Origin: Rickettsiales bacterium
GTDB lineage: Bacteria; Pseudomonadota; Alphaproteobacteria; Rickettsiales; UBA1997
Assembly (NCBI GenBank): GCA_028040005.1
Contig: JAOFKK010000017.1
Span: 1 to 17,053, forward strand
Length of the DNA stretch: 17,053 bases
Direction of reading: 5' to 3'
Program-made: the position numbers and the translations under genes
Shown: in pieces, positions 13,520-17,053 of the stretch
Layout of the letters: every line of letters begins with the position of its first letter
Numbering within the stretch: position 1 is the first letter of the stretch
The notes under the pieces: model-generated
The model's input: only the letters and a program-made list of their open reading frames with translations
Told to the model about the DNA's origin: nothing
The model's database searches: none

Positions 13520-13540
13520 TTTAAAAAATTGAGTTATAAT
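13512..13540 (+). promoter_or_regulatory. Sigma70-type promoter for iscU-iscA
   Basis: TTGACT (13512-13517), a 17-bp spacer and a perfect TATAAT (13535-13540) precede iscU by about 47 bp. It matches consensus at 11 of 12 positions, the strongest promoter in the window. Its -35 lies inside the IscR-like palindrome. Confidence 0.75.
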
Positions 13541-13587
13541 CTTAAAAACGGCAATTATAATTTATAATAACTATTAATATTAAAAAT

Positions 13588-13986
13588 ATGTCATATTCAG
13601 AAACACTTTTAGATCACTATAACAATCCAAGAAATGTTGGATCATTAGATAAGGCAAAAACAAATGTTGGAACTGGATTAGTTGGTGCTCCAGCATGTGG
13701 TGATGTGATGAAATTACAAATCGAAATTGATGAACAAAACAAAACTATCAAAGATGCTAAATTTAAAACTTTTGGCTGCGGTTCTGCAATTGCATCTAGT
13801 TCATATGTTACTGATTGGGTAATTGGAAAAAAATTATCTGAAGTTCGTAAGATTACCAATAAAGATATATCAGAAGAATTATCACTTCCTCCTGTAAAAA
13901 TTCATTGCTCCGTATTAGCTGAAGATGCAATCAAAGCTGCAATTGAAGATTATGAATCAAAATCTAACGAAGAAGATAATTCATAA
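13588..13986 (+). CDS. iscU: Fe-S cluster assembly scaffold IscU
   Basis: IscU receives sulfur from IscS and iron to build [2Fe-2S] clusters, then hands them on with the HscA/HscB chaperones. The 132-residue product has the three cluster cysteines Cys37 (GAPACGDV, with Asp39), Cys64 (FGCGSAIASSS) and Cys107 (VKIHCSVLAEDAI), plus His106. The HscA recognition motif LPPVK is at 100-104, so an HscA partner should be encoded elsewhere. DWVIGKKLSEV replaces the commoner MVKGKTLDEA-type stretch; otherwise it is conventional. iscR and iscS are not adjacent: the gene begins its own transcription unit behind 13512-13540. The C-terminal SKSNEEDNS is an acidic polar extension. iscA follows after 12 bp. 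Confidence 0.96.
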   Translation: MSYSETLLDHYNNPRNVGSLDKAKTNVGTGLVGAPACGDVMKLQIEIDEQNKTIKDAKFKTFGCGSAIASSSYVTDWVIGKKLSEVRKITNKDISEELSLPPVKIHCSVLAEDAIKAAIEDYESKSNEEDNS

Positions 13987-13998
13987 AGACTAAATATA

Positions 13999-14370
13999 AT
14001 GTCTAAAGTTCAAATTGATAATCCAGTAATTGACTATATCACAATATCAAATGAAGCTCTAAAACAAGTTCAAAAACTATTAGAAAATAAAAAAAATAAT
14101 TGTTTAGGAATTAGAGTATCAGTTAGAACCCGCGGCTGTTCTGGCCTATCTTATGTTATTGAATATGCTATTAAAGATAAAAATATAACTAAATTTGATG
14201 ATTTAGCAAAATTTAATGATATCTTTATATTTATCGACCCAAAGGTCTCAATGTTTTTAATTGGCAGTGAAATGACTTATAAAAAAACTGATCTTGAGGA
14301 GGGTTTTGATTTTGTAAATCCCAATGAAAAAGCTAGATGTGGTTGCGGAGAATCATTTAGTGTTTCATAA
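13999..14370 (+). CDS. iscA: A-type Fe-S carrier protein IscA
   Basis: IscA is an A-type carrier that binds iron or Fe-S clusters and delivers them to apo-proteins, notably [4Fe-4S] enzymes. The 123-residue product has the diagnostic three cysteines: Cys47 in RTRGCSGLSYV, and Cys114 and Cys116 in the C-terminal RCGCGESFSV. An N-terminal extension of about 12 residues (MSKVQIDNPVID) precedes the usual ITISNEAL start. The order iscU-iscA is that of the isc operon, but hscB, hscA and fdx do not follow: the next gene converges on it. It is the end of a two-gene unit. No strong terminator lies directly behind it; the nearest hairpin is at 14542-14560. Confidence 0.94.
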   Translation: MSKVQIDNPVIDYITISNEALKQVQKLLENKKNNCLGIRVSVRTRGCSGLSYVIEYAIKDKNITKFDDLAKFNDIFIFIDPKVSMFLIGSEMTYKKTDLEEGFDFVNPNEKARCGCGESFSVS

Positions 14371-14488
14371 CCCTAAAAGAGGCAATAAAGTAAATATTCA
14401 TACCCATATATTTAGAAATAATACCATTTATCAAAACTCGCCTTAAAAACTACATAATATATAAAACTCTCTTAAAGAGGCCTTTGAA

Positions 14489-14548
14489 TGATTTTCTAAT
14501 TAAAGCAGTTTGCTTTTCTGCTAATTTTTGTCCAAATTCAATAATTTT
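14489..14548 (+). repeat. Dispersed repeat, copy B
   Basis: This 60-bp sequence matches 2637-2695 in the same orientation with four substitutions and one indel. The core GCAG-TTTGCTTTT-CTGC folds into a short stem-loop that extends to AGCAG/CTGCT. On the minus strand it sits within a 28-codon stop-free stretch including FGQKLAEKQTALIRKSF, without a convincing start. It lies in the convergent gap between iscA and the YfiR-like gene. Confidence 0.75.
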
Positions 14549-14560
14549 GCCTCAAAATTA
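14542..14560. terminator. Hairpin in the iscA / yfiR-like convergent gap
   Basis: TAATTTTG (14542-14549), loop CCT and CAAAATTA (14553-14560) form a perfect 8-bp stem overlapping the end of repeat copy B. It lies between converging genes, so it could stop either transcript, but it is far from both stops and lacks a clean T-tract. Confidence 0.3.
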
Positions 14561-14614
14561 TCTAAAAAATCAAACTACTTCAATTGCAAAACTCTCTTAA
14601 ATTTTGAGATAAAG

Positions 14615-15130
14615 CTACCAGTCTTTTTGTGGATATATTATTTCAGATAAATCAACAATATAACTATCTAAATATAATGTTTCTCTTTCAAGGTTTGACA
14701 AATTATGGCCATTAATACGCAATCTTATTAAGTCTCTATCAAAAATAAATTCTATAGTTCCACCTAATTTAGAAAAATTATCAATATCACTAATGGTAAC
14801 AATATTATATTTATCTATTTTTTTGATAATATCTAATATATGTCTCTCTTCTGAAATGCTGATATATAATAAATGACAATCACTAAAATCATCTTGCCTA
14901 CTTTTTTCCGTAACAATTATATTGTCACTTTTTAACCCTCTCAAATGCAACCCAACCAAATCAAGTCCCAAACTACATATATTATATTTCTTAACATCTT
15001 TGTGCCATATAATATATTCCGATATGACCTTAACCCATGAAGCTTTAACTTTATATTCTTCTACAATATTAGCCTTAGATTGGGTAATGAAGAATAATAT
15101 TAAAAAATATGTTACAAAATATTTAGCCAT
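14615..15130 (-). CDS. YfiR/DUF4154-family periplasmic protein
   Basis: The 171-residue product has a signal peptide (hydrophobic 5-16, cleavage after SKA at residue 20). The DUF4154 pattern follows: EEYKVKASWVKVISEYIIW near the mature N-terminus, then ICSLGLD (51-57), DCHLLYISISEE (84-95), IVTISDIDNFSKLGGTIEFIF (110-130) and LIRLRINGHNL. Cys52 and Cys85 are the pair usually seen in the family. In Pseudomonas YfiR is a periplasmic repressor of the diguanylate cyclase YfiN/TpbB; many relatives lie beside a TonB-dependent receptor and a cyclase or sensor kinase. Here it starts two bases after the TonB-receptor stop, so the pair is one operon. No cyclase gene follows it. The assignment rests on motif pattern plus context. 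Confidence 0.8.
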   Translation of the reverse strand: MAKYFVTYFLILFFITQSKANIVEEYKVKASWVKVISEYIIWHKDVKKYNICSLGLDLVGLHLRGLKSDNIIVTEKSRQDDFSDCHLLYISISEERHILDIIKKIDKYNIVTISDIDNFSKLGGTIEFIFDRDLIRLRINGHNLSNLERETLYLDSYIVDLSEIIYPQKDW

Positions 15131-15132
15131 AA

Positions 15133-17053
15133 TTAAAAAATTATATTAATTTTAGCATATATTTTGCTAGATTCTTCAAATGAATTTTCCTGAAAAATAA
15201 ATGGCGCAGATTCTTGTCTTCTATTATTAAATAGATTTTGCCCTACTAATGTTAATTTAACATTGTTATTTACTTGCAAACTAATATTACTATCAAATCT
15301 AAAATAAGATTTTATATTGTAATTTTTGACACTTCCCGCATAAAATAAAATATTATTCCATGAAAATTTATCAAAGAAATCGTAATATGAGCGCACACTA
15401 AATTGATTTTTTGGTGCAGAATATTCATCTGATTCAGGATTTATAGCGGTACTATTAGGTTGCTGATGCAGGGTTGTTTTTAAGAATGTATAATTTAAAG
15501 CTATATCTAAATTATTAGTTATTCCAATTTTTGAAGAAATTTCTAAACCATATGACTCACCATATAGCTGATTACCAACCTTATAAGAAACTTCGGAAGC
15601 ATTGGCGGAATTAAATTCATAAGTTCTTAAATTATCATATTGATTAAAAAATATTGAAGATTCTATAAATAAACTTTTTGAAAAATAATTTCTATATCCT
15701 AATTCATAAGATATTAATTCTTCTGATTTAAAATCCTCATCAGATAATAATCTTACAATTCTTGGCGATTCATCTCTTATCTGCTTAACCATTGATCCAA
15801 ATCTTTCAGATATTGTAGGATTCCTACTAGTTTTTGCTATTCCTGCCCATAATGACTGACTATTTGTCAATTTTAAATTACCTCGAATAGTAGGATGAAA
15901 TTCAGTATTAGAATATTCATTACGCTTCATATCATCCTCATGCTGAATCTTAAAACTTGTTGTTAAAGAAAGTTTTTTGGGGATAATATTAATTTTATTT
16001 TGAATGAAAGAATTAATTAATGAGCCGATATTTTTCTTATATTTATAGCCATAAATATAAGGATAATCTATAATAGAATTTTCAACCCTATATGCCAAAC
16101 CAAATATATTTTCTCCATAATTACTTTTTGGAATGATATATTGTAAATCTACATCAAAAACATTAAATTCCTGATCAAATAATTGATGTCTTTTGCTGTA
16201 ATGATCATAATATCCTCTTAAAGCTAATTTATTACCATTATTATTATGTAACCATTTAGACATTAAATTTAAACCATCATATCTAGAAATATTGTCATTT
16301 ACAATATATTGCGTTAGGTCAATTGATGGATGAATATGCCTATAGCCGGCATTTCCTTTAAAAATATCACCTTGAAAAATATATTGATTTGTTACACTAT
16401 CCTCCCAATCAATCCTAAAGCCACTTCTTGAATCTCTCCAATCATCAGAGCGAGAATGATTATCAATATTTAAACCAGAATCAATTATTCTATTTTTAGC
16501 ATATATGCGATAAAACATATCATCATCAATTTTACCACCATATCTTGCGCTTTTAATTGATTCTGACGTACCATGAATAATATTAATAAATTTACCCTGA
16601 GTTTCTGCCGGTCTTTTAGTAATAACATTAACAACGCCATTAAGAGCATTATCAGTCCAAACACTTCTATCTAAGCCGTTACTTTCTATAACATTCGCTC
16701 CAGCACCTCTTACCACCTCAATTCTCTTTATATCTGATAATAACGTGTCTTGCATATCCCAATATACAGCAGGAAATAGATTGGTATGAGCCCTTCTTCC
16801 ATCAACAACAAGCGACAATGCCTGATTAAGTTCGTTACTAAAACCTCTTGAAGAAATTGCCCATTGATTAGACCCTTGTTTAGCAACATGTAAGCCAGGT
16901 GCTAATCTTAGTAATTCAGGTATAGAAGTTAGGCCCGAACGCTCTATATCGCGGTCTGTAATGCTATAAATTTCAACCGGTATATCTATTGTTGATCTAG
17001 AACTGCTTGATGAATTATTAATTTTTGCTTGCTTAAGATCTTGAATTGATAAA
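15133..17053 (-). CDS. TonB-dependent outer-membrane receptor (5' end outside window)
   Basis: The frame is open to the window edge, giving 639 C-terminal residues; a TTG near 16818 is internal, not the start. The plug domain is visible from PVEIYSITDRDIERSG through LRLAPGLHVAKQGS, QWAISSRGF, LVVDGRRAHTNLFPAVYWD, QDTLLSDIKRIEVVRGAGA and LNGVVNVITKRPA. It is followed by a beta-barrel ending in VKLTLVGQNLFNNRR and a terminal aromatic residue, IIF. The YWDMQDTLLSDIKRIEV run marks the receptor subfamily often paired with DUF4154 proteins. Between VVRGAGA and LNGVVN the sequence is about ten residues longer than the usual GPGGTLWGANAVNGV loop. TonB/ExbBD-driven import of a ferric chelate or other nutrient is expected; the substrate cannot be told. 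The gene leads directly into the YfiR-like gene, two bases apart. Confidence 0.92.
   Translation of the reverse strand, partial: LSIQDLKQAKINNSSSSSRSTIDIPVEIYSITDRDIERSGLTSIPELLRLAPGLHVAKQGSNQWAISSRGFSNELNQALSLVVDGRRAHTNLFPAVYWDMQDTLLSDIKRIEVVRGAGANVIESNGLDRSVWTDNALNGVVNVITKRPAETQGKFINIIHGTSESIKSARYGGKIDDDMFYRIYAKNRIIDSGLNIDNHSRSDDWRDSRSGFRIDWEDSVTNQYIFQGDIFKGNAGYRHIHPSIDLTQYIVNDNISRYDGLNLMSKWLHNNNGNKLALRGYYDHYSKRHQLFDQEFNVFDVDLQYIIPKSNYGENIFGLAYRVENSIIDYPYIYGYKYKKNIGSLINSFIQNKINIIPKKLSLTTSFKIQHEDDMKRNEYSNTEFHPTIRGNLKLTNSQSLWAGIAKTSRNPTISERFGSMVKQIRDESPRIVRLLSDEDFKSEELISYELGYRNYFSKSLFIESSIFFNQYDNLRTYEFNSANASEVSYKVGNQLYGESYGLEISSKIGITNNLDIALNYTFLKTTLHQQPNSTAINPESDEYSAPKNQFSVRSYYDFFDKFSWNNILFYAGSVKNYNIKSYFRFDSNISLQVNNNVKLTLVGQNLFNNRRQESAPFIFQENSFEESSKIYAKINIIF

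Larger units (their letters stand above)
14463..14601. repeat. 14-bp direct repeats flanking repeat copy B
   Basis: AAAACTCTCTTAAA occurs at 14463-14476 and again, without mismatch, at 14588-14601, bracketing 111 bp that includes dispersed repeat copy B. The 14371-14614 stretch holds no supported gene. The arrangement could reflect insertion with target duplication or recombination between short repeats; no comparable flanks are evident around copy A. Confidence 0.6.

Noticed and set aside
14462..14560. Peptide-like reading of repeat copy B on the minus strand (KIIEFGQKLAEKQTALIRKS)
   Set aside because: It is only 28 codons, bounded by stops and without a start; the equivalent frame in copy A is broken by an indel, so there is no evidence of coding selection.

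Overview
The window looks like the chromosome of an AT-rich (roughly 30% GC by eye) Gram-negative bacterium, most likely an alphaproteobacterium on the Rickettsiales side. The evidence is LPS genes (kdsA, lptA, lptB), an IscU/IscA pair, several small lipoproteins, an exported ankyrin-repeat protein, a class II fumarase and strong AGA codon preference. The TonB-dependent receptor, argG and selO suggest a lineage less reduced than classical Rickettsia. The taxonomy is inference, since no rRNA or tRNA gene is present.

Layout: 30-3831 is one minus-strand block. In transcription order it holds a Pro/Tyr-rich lipoprotein, glutaredoxin, a second lipoprotein, a copy of a dispersed repeat, the Mg2+ transporter mgtE, lptA and lptB. 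A divergent promoter region (about 3832-4024) with overlapping -35 elements and several dyads separates it from plus-strand kdsA. A tandem universal stress protein, fumC (with an unusual internal insertion) and a GNAT acetyltransferase follow on the minus strand. The GNAT gene and argG diverge from a region with a perfect 9+9 bp inverted repeat. A small acidic unknown gene overlaps the end of argG, and selO converges on it.

From 10971 a plus-strand operon runs engB, exported ankyrin protein, gamma-carbonic anhydrase with overlapping ends. Then comes iscU-iscA behind a near-consensus sigma70 promoter whose -35 lies inside an IscR-type operator. The 14371-14614 gap holds the second copy of the dispersed repeat between 14-bp direct repeats. 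The window ends with a minus-strand pair: a TonB-dependent receptor (5' end outside the window) and a YfiR/DUF4154 periplasmic protein.

Functional themes are outer-membrane construction (KdsA makes the Kdo precursor, LptA/B move LPS, plus lipoproteins and a TonB receptor), Fe-S assembly and redox (IscU, IscA, glutaredoxin, SelO), and central or amino-acid metabolism (FumC, ArgG). No CRISPR array, prophage, transposase or complete mobile element was seen. The best leads are the IscR-type box on the iscU promoter, the 92%-identical dispersed repeat, the exported ankyrin protein with recurring KFKF motifs, the FumC insertion, and a YfiR/TonB receptor pair without a visible cyclase partner.
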